A stretch of 64,000 bases of DNA from Acidimicrobiales bacterium (GCA_021604885.1 BQJV01000001.1:5002-69001), one strand, 5' to 3'. Numbered from the stretch's first letter, positions 29,408-38,785 are shown. The notes: generated from the sequence alone by a model not told the origin. Numbers and translations: made by a program.

Positions 29408-30294
29408 CCCCTGAACCCATCCGGCTGAGCGGCGGCGGCCTCGAACTGGCCGCTGATTTGTGGGGCGACCCTGACGACCCTCCGGTGGTGTTTCTGCACG
29501 GGGCCGGTCAGAGCCGCCGGGCCTGGGACGAGGCCGCCCGCGCGGTCGTCCGCGCCGGCTGGCACGCCGTGACTGTGGATCACCGCGGTCACGGTGACAG
29601 TGACTGGCCCGTTGAGTCTTCCTATGACTGGGACCACTTCGGCGACGACGTCGAAGCACTGATCGACCGGTTCTCCCGCCCTCCCGTGGTAGTGGGTGCA
29701 TCGCTCGGCGGAATGTCAGCCCTGATCGCTCAGGGACGCTCAGTCACCCAGCTCTACCGCGCGTTGGTACTCGTCGACGTGACGCCGCGCATGGAACTCG
29801 ACGGCGTGAAACGCATCGTCGGGTTCATGGCCGCGCATCCCGAAGGCTTCGACACCCTTGATGACGCCTCGCAGGTCATCGCCGACTACACCGGTCGTCC
29901 CAAACCAGACTCCCCCGACGGGCTGCGCCAGGTCCTGCGCCATGGACCGGACGATCGCTGGCGTTGGCATTGGGACATCAGATTCCTCGAAGGTCGAGCC
30001 GACGAGATCCTCAGCTCACAGGAAGGGACCGAACGGAGCGACGCGATCCGAGCGATGCTGCTCGACGCCGCTGCCCGGGTGCGGGTCCCGACCCTGGTCG
30101 TGCGGGGCGCACAAAGCGACATGGTTTCGCCCGAAGCCGTACGCGAGTTCGTCGACATCGTTCCGGGCTCGCGGTTCGTCGACGTCGCGGACGCCGGTCA
30201 CATGGTCGCCGGCGACCAGAACGACCACTTCGTCGATGCAGTCCTCGAATTCCTTTCCGGCCTCAGCCCCGACACGAAAGCCGAGCGCCCATGA
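29404..30294 (+). CDS. Alpha/beta-hydrolase
   Basis: 296 residues. Oxyanion HGAG (32-35), nucleophile S100 in VVGASLGGMS, acid probably D119 or the Asp in GAQSDMVSPE, and base H266 in DAGHMVAGD. Fits an esterase, epoxide- or C-C-bond hydrolase of the large alpha/beta family. Four-base overlaps on both sides show coupling within the operon. The substrate is unknown; hydrolysis of an oxygenated P450 product is a reasonable guess. Confidence 0.93.
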   Translation: MTPEPIRLSGGGLELAADLWGDPDDPPVVFLHGAGQSRRAWDEAARAVVRAGWHAVTVDHRGHGDSDWPVESSYDWDHFGDDVEALIDRFSRPPVVVGASLGGMSALIAQGRSVTQLYRALVLVDVTPRMELDGVKRIVGFMAAHPEGFDTLDDASQVIADYTGRPKPDSPDGLRQVLRHGPDDRWRWHWDIRFLEGRADEILSSQEGTERSDAIRAMLLDAAARVRVPTLVVRGAQSDMVSPEAVREFVDIVPGSRFVDVADAGHMVAGDQNDHFVDAVLEFLSGLSPDTKAERP

Positions 30295-31010
30295 CCGCCT
30301 CTTCTCTGGATGCCTCCGCCGACGATCATCCCGATCTCCCCGCCCGCATCGGAGCCGCAGCCGCCATGCGGCGTCTCTCTCATGCCATCGTGTCGCACCG
30401 CGTGGACATCTCGGACCTGCACCGGATCGCTGCAGCCGCCGACGAACTCTCTTCCCAGATCGAGGCGCAGCCCGCGAGAGGTCGTCTCGACGAGATGATG
30501 GCCAGTCCGCGCTTCGCGGCCGCGCTGGACAGCGGCTCACTGGGACAGGCCGTCGAGGACGGCGCGTTCGTCGATCTGTTCCACGACTCGCCGGTGTCGG
30601 GATCGGCGAACCCGCTCGGCATGGGTCTCCGGATCAGCCGTGACGGTGACGAGGCAGTGGGCACGATCGTTCTTGGCCCCGGATGGGAAGGCGCCCCCGG
30701 GCGTGGGCACGGCGGCATCGTCGCGGCCTGCGTCGACGAGACCATCGGTGGGCTTCTGCCGATCATCGGCACCATGGCATTCACCGGCGAGCTCACCCTG
30801 AGATACCGGGCGCCGTGCCCACTCGCCACACCGCTCGAATTCAGAGCTCGCCTGAACCGACGGGACGGCCGAAAGCTCTACATCGAGTGCACCGGCACAA
30901 GCCCCGAAGGTCTCTTCGTCGAATCCACCGCGCTGTTCATCGCCGTCCAACTCGACCAACTCGCAGCCCTCATCGACCAACCCCCTATCGAAAAGGACAC
31001 CCGACCGTGA
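30291..31010 (+). CDS. Hotdog-fold thioesterase (PaaI-like)
   Basis: Start at ATG 30291 (ATGA with the hydrolase), 239 residues. The C-terminal 130 residues have the PaaI hotdog pattern: GRGHGGIVAACVDETIGGLL carrying the HGG..a..DE active-site helix, then LTLRYRAPCPLATPLEFRA. The N-terminal 80 residues are helical and unusual. The family cleaves acyl-CoA thioesters, which would fit breakdown of a P450-oxidised acyl or aromatic compound. Its stop overlaps the second P450 start (GTGA). Confidence 0.88.
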   Translation: MTASSLDASADDHPDLPARIGAAAAMRRLSHAIVSHRVDISDLHRIAAAADELSSQIEAQPARGRLDEMMASPRFAAALDSGSLGQAVEDGAFVDLFHDSPVSGSANPLGMGLRISRDGDEAVGTIVLGPGWEGAPGRGHGGIVAACVDETIGGLLPIIGTMAFTGELTLRYRAPCPLATPLEFRARLNRRDGRKLYIECTGTSPEGLFVESTALFIAVQLDQLAALIDQPPIEKDTRP

Positions 31011-32218
31011 GCACGCCCGACGAACTCATCCTCGAGATCATGACCACGCCGGAGGGGCGTAGAAACCCCTACCCGCTGTACGCCCAACTCCAAGAACAAG
31101 CGCCCATCGCCCGGAGTGAACTCGCCGACATCTGGTTTCTCGCCCGGTACGACGACTGCCACAACGTGCTCCGAGACCCACGCTTCGGCAAGAGCGACCC
31201 CGACAAGCCCATGACGTTGCTCCCGGGCGGTGCTCCCCGCAGTCGCCTGAAGTTCGCACGCGACAGCATGCTGCTGCTCAACCCGCCGGACCATACGAGA
31301 CTGCGAGGGCTCGTCGCTCGCGAGTTCACTCCTCGCCGCGTCGAACGCCTACGCGACAACGTCGAGACAATGTGCGACGACATCCTCGATGCCATCGCCG
31401 AAGCCGGCGAAGTCGATCTCATGGACACCCTTGCGTTCCCGCTGCCGGTACGCGTGATAGGCGAACTTCTCGGCGTGCCCGAGGACGAACGCGACGCCTT
31501 TCGCCCGCTCACCCTCGCCGCGGCGAAGTCGATCGAGCCCGACGTCACCGAAGAAGAGATGGTTACCGCCAACGCAGCAGGACAGCAACAAGCCGACTAC
31601 TTCACCGACCTCATCGCTCGCCGTCAGGAGGACCCCGGCGACGATCTCCTCAGCGCCCTCATCGAACTCCGCGATGGCGGCGACCGGCTGTCTCAATCGG
31701 AGCTCATCGCGACCGCGATCCTCATCTTCGCCGCAGGGTTCGAGACCACGACCAATCTCATCGGCAACACCGTCAACACCCTGCTTCGTCGACCCGACCA
31801 GCTCGCCAAACTCCGGCAAGACCCCGAACTCATCCCGTCGGCCATCGATGAGGTCCTGAGATTCGAGTCACCGGTGCAACTCGACCTCAGGGTTGCCTTC
31901 GAAGACGTCCAGCTCCATTCCCACACGATCAGGGAGGGCGACGCAGTCATCACTCTTCTCGCCGCCGCGAACCGCGACCCGTCGAAGATCGACCATCCGA
32001 ACGAATTCGACATCACCCGCAGCCAGATACCGCTCATGAGCTTTGCCACCGGCATCCACTACTGCCTCGGCGCGAACCTCGCCCGCATGGAAGGCCAAGC
32101 CGTTCTCAACAAGCTCCTGAACCGCTTCAACACGATCGAACTCCTCGACACCGAACCCGCCTGGCGAGACCGACTCACGCTGCGCGGCCTCGACCAACTC
32201 AACGTCGCCGTCGGCTGA
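31007..32218 (+). CDS. Cytochrome P450 (second)
   Basis: GTG start at 31007, 403 residues. I-helix AGFETTTN (243-250), ExxR E282 and R285, heme loop FATGIHYCLG with C353. It differs clearly from the first P450, so the two are not a recent duplication. Last gene of the operon; 40 bases after its stop the decayed minus-strand gene fragment begins. Two P450s with two exporters is an unusual combination. Confidence 0.95.
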   Translation: MSTPDELILEIMTTPEGRRNPYPLYAQLQEQAPIARSELADIWFLARYDDCHNVLRDPRFGKSDPDKPMTLLPGGAPRSRLKFARDSMLLLNPPDHTRLRGLVAREFTPRRVERLRDNVETMCDDILDAIAEAGEVDLMDTLAFPLPVRVIGELLGVPEDERDAFRPLTLAAAKSIEPDVTEEEMVTANAAGQQQADYFTDLIARRQEDPGDDLLSALIELRDGGDRLSQSELIATAILIFAAGFETTTNLIGNTVNTLLRRPDQLAKLRQDPELIPSAIDEVLRFESPVQLDLRVAFEDVQLHSHTIREGDAVITLLAAANRDPSKIDHPNEFDITRSQIPLMSFATGIHYCLGANLARMEGQAVLNKLLNRFNTIELLDTEPAWRDRLTLRGLDQLNVAVG

Positions 32219-32257
32219 GCGTCCGTCCGACCACCAACAGCTCTCTCCGCTCACTCG

Positions 32258-32398
32258 TGTACTTGTTCACATGGCTCTTGCCATCGGCAACCGGTCGCAG
32301 GCGTTCGTAGAAGCGGGCCGGGTCACACGGGAAGGCGTCCCAACCGAAACGGGCCCCTGCTGCGAACCGGATTCGGGGCGTGTTGGGCATCGGTTCGG
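32258..32398. repeat. Imperfect direct repeat, right copy, flanking the P450 operon
   Basis: Matches 23106-23246 as described there. Beyond the repeat towards lower coordinates the similarity stops (after KSHVNKYTSE on the minus strand), exactly where the P450 operon side begins. Confidence 0.8.
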
Positions 32399-32763
32399 TC
32401 TCGACGCGCCATTCCGATCGGCACCCGGCCGGCGACCTGGTCCCGAGCGCGCTTGACGACACGTGTGTCGGCGAAGTCGTCGGGGCCGGGAAGGTCTCGA
32501 CGGTTGACCTCGGCCAGACGCTGTATGAGATCGTCGAGATGGTTGAGCTTCGCCTCGCCGTCACGTCCCGACCCGTACCCGGGTGATCGGGTCGTATCGA
32601 TGAAGACCTCCCGGAGACCGTCGGGATCGTCGTCGTGGTCGAGTTCGATCACGATGCAATACCAGAGATCCCACAACGACCACTCCCGCCTGAACCGTTC
32701 CTTCCAAACCTCGGCACCGAATCGAGCCGGCTGCCACGGTTCTTGCTCACCATGGCGTGTCAT
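32258..32763 (-). pseudogene. N-terminal half of the split gene, unknown family
   Basis: From ATG 32763 (MTRHGEQEPWQPARFGAEVW) the frame is open past RVVKRARDQVAGRVPIG; a frame change near 32400 then joins WRVETEPMPNTPRIRFAAG and ends at KSHVNKYTSE. The same RxETxPMxNTPRIRF region continues in the left fragment at 23.2 kb, so this is the 5' part of that gene. The ATG overlaps the end of the upstream gene at 32747. No family recognised. Confidence 0.65.
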
Positions 32764-34134
32764 TCGGACCGGCAGCAACATGACGCAGGTAGCCGAGTGC
32801 TGCTGCCTGACCGGCATCGGTGAGCGAGATCCGGCGGTTGCCCCAGTCGCCGGACGTCACGGTGAGTGCCCAGGCGTCCCAGACATGTCGGGCGTCGATG
32901 AAGGTCCAGGACACGTCGCGCAGCGGCGGGGGTCCGCTGATTCCGTCGCGGGTGATCTGCCAGCCCATCTCGATTGCGCAGTTGCGGATGAAGACCGGTG
33001 CCGCGTTGTCCGAGATCGGTTCGGTCTGGGCGAGGAAGAAGAGCAGGCCGGTCTCGGCGACGAATCTCTCCCACTCGTCGCCGCCCACGAGCTTCCTGGT
33101 CAACGCCCGCCAGGCTCCCGCAGGATCGGTGGCGATCTCCCGGCCGAACGGTGTTCTGCGCAGGCTCGCCTTGTGTTTGCGGACCGCGCCGATTCGTTGC
33201 AGCCACTCTCGAAGGTCGAGTAGCACCCGGTCATCGAGTTCGTTCTTGACCGGCCGATCGAGCGGCAACGGGTCCTGCCACGGGCGGTCGGCCTGGAGCG
33301 ACTGGACGAAGGCAGGCTTCAGTAGCCGGCCTGGGTCAACGGCTGCTCATCACCCCACCGCTCCAACAGCCACACCAACGGGCGAACCGCTGCGTCCGCC
33401 TCAGGGGGTTGCTCAACGGGATGCAGAAGCCGGTACGCGATCTGTGCTCGAGCCTCGAAGAGCTTGGGGCTGCGGCGCTCGGCAGCAGACACCCACGCTT
33501 CGATGCGCTCGGTCACGATCGCCGTGCGCCACGACTGACCGGGGATCACCGGGTGGTCGCCCTCGAGGACGGCGGCGCACACCCGCGCCTGAACGCCACG
33601 CCAACCCTTGGCCCCGACCGTCATCTCCCCGGTGTTTATCGCGTCCTCCAACGCGGTCTCGACCGCTGACCGGGCCTGAGCATCTTCGGACCGCATCACC
33701 GACGACCACGCGAAGTCGTCGAGATCAGGCGGGTCGATACCGGATCGCTCGATCGCCTTCCTCAGCGCCGACCGGCCGGCCGCATCCGATCGGTCGAACG
33801 CCTCATGGACCTTGGCGGTCTCCTCCGACCGACAGATCGCCGCATACCCGTCGAGTCCGAGCTCATCGAAGAGCACGGCTGCCGTTTCGGCGAACCGACC
33901 CATGTAGCCGACCTCATCAGTCAGATACTTCGTCGGCACCACGTACCAGAGCCACTCCTGCAGCCCCGACTGACGGATCACGCCCGGACCCTCGCCCCAC
34001 GTCAACGAATCAACGACATGCTCCGCCTCAGCCGCAACGTCGCCATCACTCGCTCGAATACGCTCGATGGCCGCAGCGACATCACCCTCGGTCAACTCCG
34101 CAGGACGGCAGCGATTGCGCACAGGCTCCGACAC
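32747..34134 (-). pseudogene. Hypothetical protein gene split by one frameshift
   Basis: The first frame (GTG 34134, VSEPVRNRCRPAELTEGDV, or ATG 34167) ends at 33319 with EQPLTQAGY then TGA. The next frame begins at once with LKPAFVQSLQADRPWQDPL and runs to 32747. Inserting one C (TAC CTG AAG for TAC TGA AG) restores LTQAGYLKPAFVQ, which reads naturally, so one gene of about 460 residues is split. Function not recognised. It is divergent from the integrase and starts the decayed minus-strand operon of the element. Confidence 0.75.
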
Positions 34135-34170
34135 CAACCCAGTCTGCCAGCCAAGCCCGGCGAGCATCCT

Positions 34171-34191
34171 CTTCGGGTTGGCGACCCGACG
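34171..34191. promoter_or_regulatory. Hairpin before integrase 2
   Basis: CTTCGGGT and ACCCGACG flank TGGCG; one mismatch from the perfect palindrome found before the truncated integrase copy at 38501. It ends 15 bases before the integrase ATG, so it could be an operator or a translation-control hairpin. Confidence 0.55.
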
Positions 34192-34206
34192 AGCCGATGG
34201 GTGGCG

Positions 34207-35325
34207 ATGTCCTACATCGTGCACCGCAACCACCGCTTCTACGTCGTCGCCTACACCGGCCACGACCCCATCAGCGGCAGCGAACGCCGACGCTGGCACC
34301 CCGCCGGCACATCACGATCCGATGCCGAAGCGATCCGTAGCCGCATCGACGCCGCCCGACCAGCCGCCGCGTGTCCCTCGACGGTGGCCGGGTTCCTCAC
34401 CGACGTGTGGCTCCCCTCGAAAGGCGACCTGACCCATCCGACCCGGAACCGGTACCGGTGGATGATCGACCGCTACATCAACCCCCGCATCGGCCAGCAG
34501 CGACTCGACCGGCTCCGACCCGCCGACCTCGACGCCACCTACACCGACCTCTCCGTTCGTGGCGGCAAGAACGGGCAGGCCCTGTCACGCAAGACCGTGC
34601 TCGAAGTCCACCGGGTACTCGCCAACGCGCTCGACCTCGCCATCGACCGAGAACTCCTCGACACCAACCCCGCCCACCGGGCACGGCCACCGAGGCCCGA
34701 CACCCGCTCCACCATCCCCGCCATCTGGACTGCATCCCAGCTCGCCAGCTACCTCGACATCGTCAGGCGCCATCGACTGTTCCCGGCGCTGCACCTCGTC
34801 GCCCACACCGGACTCCGCCGCGGTGAGCTCGCCGGCCTCAACTGGGGCGACCTCGACACCCACGCCGCCACCGTGTCAATCGCTCGCACCCGCCAAGTGA
34901 CCGGCGGCCGCACCATCGAAGCCCCCGTGAAGACGAGAACGAGCCGGCGCCGCGTCGACCTCGACACCGGCACGCTCGACGTGCTCAAACACTGGCGACA
35001 ACGCCTTGTCGAAGAGGGCGCACAGATCCACCCGGCGACAGCGATGTTCCTCAACCAGCGCCACATCGCGGTGTCACCCGAATCGATCAGCCAGCTGTTC
35101 AACCGCACCGTCGCCAAGACCGACCTTCCACGGATCCGGTTCCACGACCTGCGCCACACCCACGCGTCGCTGCTCGTCGCCGCCGGTGTCCCGATCAAGG
35201 TCGTCTCCGAACGACTCGGCCACGCCCACCCCGGGTTCACGATGCACACCTACCAACACCTGCTACCCGGCATGGGCGCCGCGGCCGCCGCCGCGTTCGC
35301 TGACCTCATCACCACCAGCCGGTAG
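34207..35325 (+). CDS. Tyrosine recombinase, integrase of the 13.9 kb element
   Basis: Start at ATG 34207 (MSYIVHRNHRFYVVAYTG; GTG 34201 is possible), 372 residues. Catalytic set: R in HTGLRRGELAGL, HxxR in FHDLRHTHAS, H in RLGHAHPG and Tyr in MHTYQHLLPG. It reads toward the tRNA fragment at 35463, 138 bases after its stop, the standard position of an integrase next to its own attachment site. The first 80 residues are repeated in a truncated copy at 38531. Confidence 0.95.
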   Translation: MSYIVHRNHRFYVVAYTGHDPISGSERRRWHPAGTSRSDAEAIRSRIDAARPAAACPSTVAGFLTDVWLPSKGDLTHPTRNRYRWMIDRYINPRIGQQRLDRLRPADLDATYTDLSVRGGKNGQALSRKTVLEVHRVLANALDLAIDRELLDTNPAHRARPPRPDTRSTIPAIWTASQLASYLDIVRRHRLFPALHLVAHTGLRRGELAGLNWGDLDTHAATVSIARTRQVTGGRTIEAPVKTRTSRRRVDLDTGTLDVLKHWRQRLVEEGAQIHPATAMFLNQRHIAVSPESISQLFNRTVAKTDLPRIRFHDLRHTHASLLVAAGVPIKVVSERLGHAHPGFTMHTYQHLLPGMGAAAAAAFADLITTSR

Positions 35326-35427
35326 ACATCTACCGTCCCCAGCCTCGCAAACACGCAGGTCACAGGCCTACGCGGTCGAGCGTCGGTAGATGACACGGTA
35401 GACGCCCACCTCGACCAGACAACGACA

Positions 35428-35458
35428 AAGGCCCGGAAACCGCTGGTTTCCGGGCCTT
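35428..35458. terminator. Strong terminator after integrase 2
   Basis: AAGGCCCGGAAACC and GGTTTCCGGGCCTT form a perfect 14-bp stem with a 3-base loop, between the integrase stop and the tRNA fragment. It works for either direction by sequence. Confidence 0.85.
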
Positions 35459-35462
35459 CTGA

Positions 35463-35509
35463 GTGGTGGCGGGGGCAGGATTTGAACCTGCGACCTTCGG
35501 GTTATGAGC
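35463..35509 (-). other. 3' half of a Met-type tRNA gene (attachment site copy 2)
   Basis: Identical over 47 bases to 21562-21608, from the CAU anticodon loop to the encoded CCA end; no 5' half on the right. Right of both copies similar sequences continue for about 150 bases (GGGCGTTTGCCCAGCTC, then GTGAGTTTTCTGTGAGCTTTT) into related antitoxin genes. The pair bounds the 13.9 kb element as direct repeats. Confidence 0.88.
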
Positions 35510-35660
35510 GTTGAGACAGATTCTCGTATCGGGCGCCTGACCTGCAAGAACGGGCGTTTGCCCAGCTCCGCGGCCGTTTCGAGCGGTGTCGGTGTTCCCC
35601 GCTGCAACCCGCCGTTCCCTCCTGTTTACGTCTGTCCCGTGAGTTTTCTGTGAGCTTTTC

Positions 35661-35965
35661 TCACGCCAACTGAACAGCGTCAGTCGACAGCACGAGATGC
35701 CGATCCAACGCTGTGGCCACTCGGGCGAGGGTATCGATCCGGTTCTTCGCGTCACCGCCCTCCTCCAGACGCGAGATCATCGATGCGTTGTTCCCATCCG
35801 CTCAGCCAGCTCCCGCTGACTCAACCCTGCCTCGGTCCGCAGGTCGTAGATGAGCTGTCCGAGGTCGAGATCGAATCGAGCAGCCGGTGACGCTGTTGGC
35901 TGTTCGCTTCGGCCATGCCGCAGTTCGCTCCACGAAGTGTGTCCGGGCAGTACGGCCATGGTCAT
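35661..35965 (-). pseudogene. HigA-type antitoxin, frameshifted
   Basis: From ATG 35965 the frame gives DLDLGQLIYDLRTEAGLSQR, then stops after GTTHR; one base shift near 35790 restores SMISRLEEGGDAKNRIDTLA and RHLVLSTDAVQLA to the stop at 35661. It closely matches the intact antitoxin at 21771. Its start overlaps the stop of the unrelated antitoxin at 35962 (ATGA). No HigB toxin matches it here. Confidence 0.8.
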
Positions 35966-36363
35966 GCCGGTTCGGGCTCGACTGTGTCGCCGATTCCGAC
36001 CTCGACTTCGTCGTCGTTGTAGACCGCGGTGATCTTCAGTTTGCCGCCGGTCGCTTCGATGAACCGGGCCAACGTCGCAAGGTGCAGATTCTCTCGCCGT
36101 TCCAGACGCGACACCTCGCCTTGAGTCATGCCCAGCTCCTCGGTCAGCTGTGCCTGGGTGAGCCCACGCGCCTTACGGAGCGCCGCCAGGGTGTCAACCC
36201 TGCGTGCGAGAGCCGCCGTCTTGGCCTCAACCATGCCAGCGACATTGGGGTCGGCCAGAGCAGCGTCTCGAGTGGCCTTGACTCGGTCGGTTGCGGTTGC
36301 GAAGTCTTCGTCGGTGAAGTCTTCGTCGGCGTCGGGAACCATCGGTGGTTTCGTAGCAGTCAT
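35962..36363 (-). CDS. XRE antitoxin of second toxin-antitoxin pair
   Basis: 133 residues: acidic N-terminus (DADEDFTDEDFATATD), then helix-turn-helix TLAALRKARGLTQAQLTEEL and TQGEVSRLERR, then NLHLATLARFIEATGGKL and LKITAVY. Overlaps the toxin stop upstream (ATGA) and the frameshifted third gene downstream (ATGA). Not closely related to the HigA at 21771. Confidence 0.88.
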   Translation of the reverse strand: MTATKPPMVPDADEDFTDEDFATATDRVKATRDAALADPNVAGMVEAKTAALARRVDTLAALRKARGLTQAQLTEELGMTQGEVSRLERRENLHLATLARFIEATGGKLKITAVYNDDEVEVGIGDTVEPEPA

Positions 36364-36830
36364 CGTGTCCTCCTGATTGTCGCCTTGTGGTCGGGGTGGG
36401 TCCGTTCCCAGTCGGTGACCATGCTTGCGTTGTCGATCTTGTTGACAACTGCGGGATACCAGTCGTTGCCCGAAGTCGTCTTGTCACCCACCAGCATCAC
36501 GACCGCAACCTCGTCGCCCGTGGCCTGGTCGATGAACCAGACGTACGGGATCCGCAGGACCGGCGGCGAGTCGGCATACGGCGTGGCCGTCGTCGGCGGA
36601 GTTCGCCGCAAGGCGAAGGTGCGATAGCGAGAAGTGACAATGGGATGGCTGATTGCGTCGGGGTGATGATTGTCCTCCTCAACGTCGTGACCGAACTCTT
36701 CGAGCGCGTTAAGCAACGCTGTCACGTCGCCGAACAACTCGAGATGCGTATCGGAATCCGAAGCGAGCCCAGCCAGCTGTTCGTATTGACTCGCGAACAT
36801 TGGGTGGAACTCGACCCGGACAGGCGACAC
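36360..36830 (-). CDS. Toxin of second toxin-antitoxin pair
   Basis: 156 residues. The fold pattern is HigB/RelE-like: long helix HLELFGDVTALLNALEEFG, strand HPIVTSRYRTFALRRTPP, and IPYVWFIDQ...VAVVMLVGDKT. First gene of the three-gene string, coupled to its antitoxin by a four-base overlap. It is longer than HigB and may belong to a different RelE-like group; the mRNA-cleaving role is by family inference. Confidence 0.75.
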   Translation of the reverse strand: MSPVRVEFHPMFASQYEQLAGLASDSDTHLELFGDVTALLNALEEFGHDVEEDNHHPDAISHPIVTSRYRTFALRRTPPTTATPYADSPPVLRIPYVWFIDQATGDEVAVVMLVGDKTTSGNDWYPAVVNKIDNASMVTDWERTHPDHKATIRRTR

Positions 36831-36837
36831 TCTACAA

Positions 36838-36874
36838 ACATAACGTCGACTACATTATGCTGTCAAGGTTATGT
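36838..36874. promoter_or_regulatory. Operator-like inverted repeat before toxin gene
   Basis: ACATAAC and GTTATGT, 7-bp arms 23 bases apart, just upstream of the toxin start, in an AT-rich stretch (ACTACATTATGC) that suits a promoter. Probably the antitoxin binding site. Confidence 0.55.
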
Positions 36875-37199
36875 TGGGATCGGGAGGTGGGGTTCCGCCC
36901 GGCGCTGTGCCGCCCTTCGGCCTCGAACACGACCCGCGCCCGCAACTCCGCCGCCCCCGAACACCGCCCGGACGGTATGGGCGCCAATCAACCGCCCGAC
37001 CCCAGCAGCGGCAGAAGTGCCGAACCCGGACGGGTCGGCCGGTGCCGGTGGCGTGAGCGATATGCGTGCCACGCGCGATGCGACCGGTCATGGCGGTCGG
37101 TGGCGATGGTTCGATGCGGCCTGTTTGCCCGGCGCCGGCCAATGTGCCGAGTCTTTGACGTCGATGCCGGCGTCGGGCACCGTCATCGGCGCTCGAGCG
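36875..37199. other. No gene recognised
   Basis: GC-rich stretch between the toxin-antitoxin promoter and the SRPBCC gene. Short frames on both strands have no family pattern, no good ribosome-binding site and biased composition (Arg/Pro/Gly). Probably a remnant of recombination. Confidence 0.5.
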
Positions 37200-37703
37200 T
37201 CAAGCAGTGGCGTTTGCGGATTCCGAGCCACACGCCCTTGTCGCCGCTGCATTGGCTGCTGCGAGTAGGCGGGCCAGCCGCTTCCAACGCCAATGTCGGT
37301 AGCGGTAGAAGACGTGGGCGTAGCCGGCGACGACGGGGGTGAGCGGGCCGGCGTCGATCTCGATGGTGTCGGTGTAGCGGCACCGCTGATCGGCCAGGAA
37401 CTCGACGTGCAGCGAGTGGTGCCAGCGCCGGAGCAGGCCGCCGTGTTCGTCAGATACGAGCGTCCGGGTTTCGTTGTCGATCGAGGCGACCGAGAGATGA
37501 TGCTTGGAGAACGGCATGACGTTGAACAGAAACGTCCAGCCAACGATGGTCTGGCCAACCTTCCACGGGCCGTCGAGGCGCGATGCCGCAGGAAAGCGGA
37601 GCATGCCGTTGGCGATGTGGACGAACGCGTGGGGAGTCTGGATGCCAGACCAGACGACCTCGGCCGGGGCGTTGAACTCGGAGGTGACGACGATGGTTCG
37701 CAT
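37200..37703 (-). CDS. SRPBCC (START-like) domain protein
   Basis: Start at ATG 37703 (MRTIVVTSEFNAPAEVVWSG), 167 residues. The beginning is the SRPBCC signature strand and helix (NAPAEVVWsgIqtPhaFvhI), followed by GPWKVGQTIVGWTF and a run of alternating strands. Members bind hydrophobic ligands or act as cyclases or hydroxylase partners. Divergent from a TetR regulator with only 18 bases between starts. Confidence 0.8.
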   Translation of the reverse strand: MRTIVVTSEFNAPAEVVWSGIQTPHAFVHIANGMLRFPAASRLDGPWKVGQTIVGWTFLFNVMPFSKHHLSVASIDNETRTLVSDEHGGLLRRWHHSLHVEFLADQRCRYTDTIEIDAGPLTPVVAGYAHVFYRYRHWRWKRLARLLAAANAAATRACGSESANATA

Positions 37704-37721
37704 GAGTACACTATGTGAGTA

Positions 37722-38348
37722 ATGCTCGAATGTGACAACTCGCATTCGTGGCGCAACGCCGAACCACGAAAACGCCCACGCCAGGAGCGGTCACGTCGCC
37801 TCGTCGCCAGCCTCCTCGACGAGGCCACTCGCCTTTTCTCCGAGCGCGGCTACCACGCGACCACCACGAATCACGTCGCCGAAGCCGCGGGAGTCTCGGT
37901 CGGATCGTTGTACCAGTACTTCCCGAACAAGGACGCCCTGGTCGTCGCCGTCGCCGAACGGCACCTCGACGAGGCCATGGCCGAGTTGGCCGAGCTCGTT
38001 CCGCTGCTGCGGGCCGAGGAGCCGGATCTCGCCGACCTCTGTCGGATCCTGGTCACCGCCGTTGCCGAGATGAACGACGACCCGCAGCTCGACGAGCTGC
38101 TGTGGCGGGCGCCCCGCACGGCTGCCCTCGATGCCCGCCTCGACGAGCTCCGGAAGATCATGGTCGACGAGATGGTGTGGCACCTACAGCGACTCGGCGA
38201 CACCTCACCCCAGGTCGGCACGAGGGTCCGCATCCTCGTCTCGAGCGTCGAGGCGTGCGTGCACGACGGCCGACTCATCGCCGACGAGCACGCCACCGAC
38301 GAACTCATTCGTATGTGTCACACCTACCTCGGGCCAGCCGCGGACTGA
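37722..38348 (+). CDS. TetR-family regulator
   Basis: 208 residues; helix-turn-helix EATRLFSERGYHATTTNHVA followed by VSVGSLYQYFPNKDALVVAV. It is divergent from the SRPBCC gene; the gap and start regions contain an imperfect dyad TACACTATGTGAGTA, a candidate operator for both genes. Ligand unknown. Confidence 0.92.
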   Translation: MLECDNSHSWRNAEPRKRPRQERSRRLVASLLDEATRLFSERGYHATTTNHVAEAAGVSVGSLYQYFPNKDALVVAVAERHLDEAMAELAELVPLLRAEEPDLADLCRILVTAVAEMNDDPQLDELLWRAPRTAALDARLDELRKIMVDEMVWHLQRLGDTSPQVGTRVRILVSSVEACVHDGRLIADEHATDELIRMCHTYLGPAAD

Positions 38349-38500
38349 CCGCACCGAGCGTGGTACGCGCCGAGTCGTCCCGGTATTGCTCAGGGCCGAG
38401 CGCCCCAGACCCATCCGGAATCCGGCAGACCGATCGGTCGAAGGGTGGAGGGTGAGAACTCTCCGGCACCCGATAATCCCGCCCGCAGCACTGTCGTGAT

Positions 38501-38521
38501 CTTCGGGTTGGCGACCCGAAG
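38501..38521. promoter_or_regulatory. Perfect palindrome before integrase remnant
   Basis: CTTCGGGT and ACCCGAAG flank TGGCG, the exact form of the sequence found with one mismatch before integrase 2 (34171). The shared upstream region shows that integrase gene and control site were duplicated together. Confidence 0.6.
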
Positions 38522-38530
38522 AGCCGATGG

Positions 38531-38785
38531 GTGGCGATGTCCTACTTCGCGCAACGCAACCACCGCTTCTACATCGTCGACTACGCCGGCTATGACCCCC
38601 TCAGCGGCACCGAACGCCGCCGCTGGCACCCGGCTGGCACATCCCGCACTGAAGCCGTAGCGATCCGGGACCGGATCGATGCCGCCCGACCTCCTGCCAC
38701 GTGCCCGGCGGCGACGAACAACAGGAGCCAGTGGCGCCAAGAGCGACGCTATGTACGGCGGTTAGCTCCGAGGCGAATGATGTGA
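38531..38785 (+). pseudogene. Truncated integrase copy
   Basis: Starts MAMSYFAQRNHRFYIVDYAG and follows integrase 2 through SGTERRRWHPAGTSRTEA and RIDAARPPATCP, then diverges into unrelated sequence (NNRSQWRQERR) and stops. Only the first quarter remains, without any catalytic residue. It marks the edge of another, related element. Confidence 0.88.

Noticed and set aside
36855..37142. Two overlapping minus-strand ORFs of 67-95 codons
   Set aside because: Low-complexity Ala/Gly/Arg composition, no ribosome-binding site, no family pattern.
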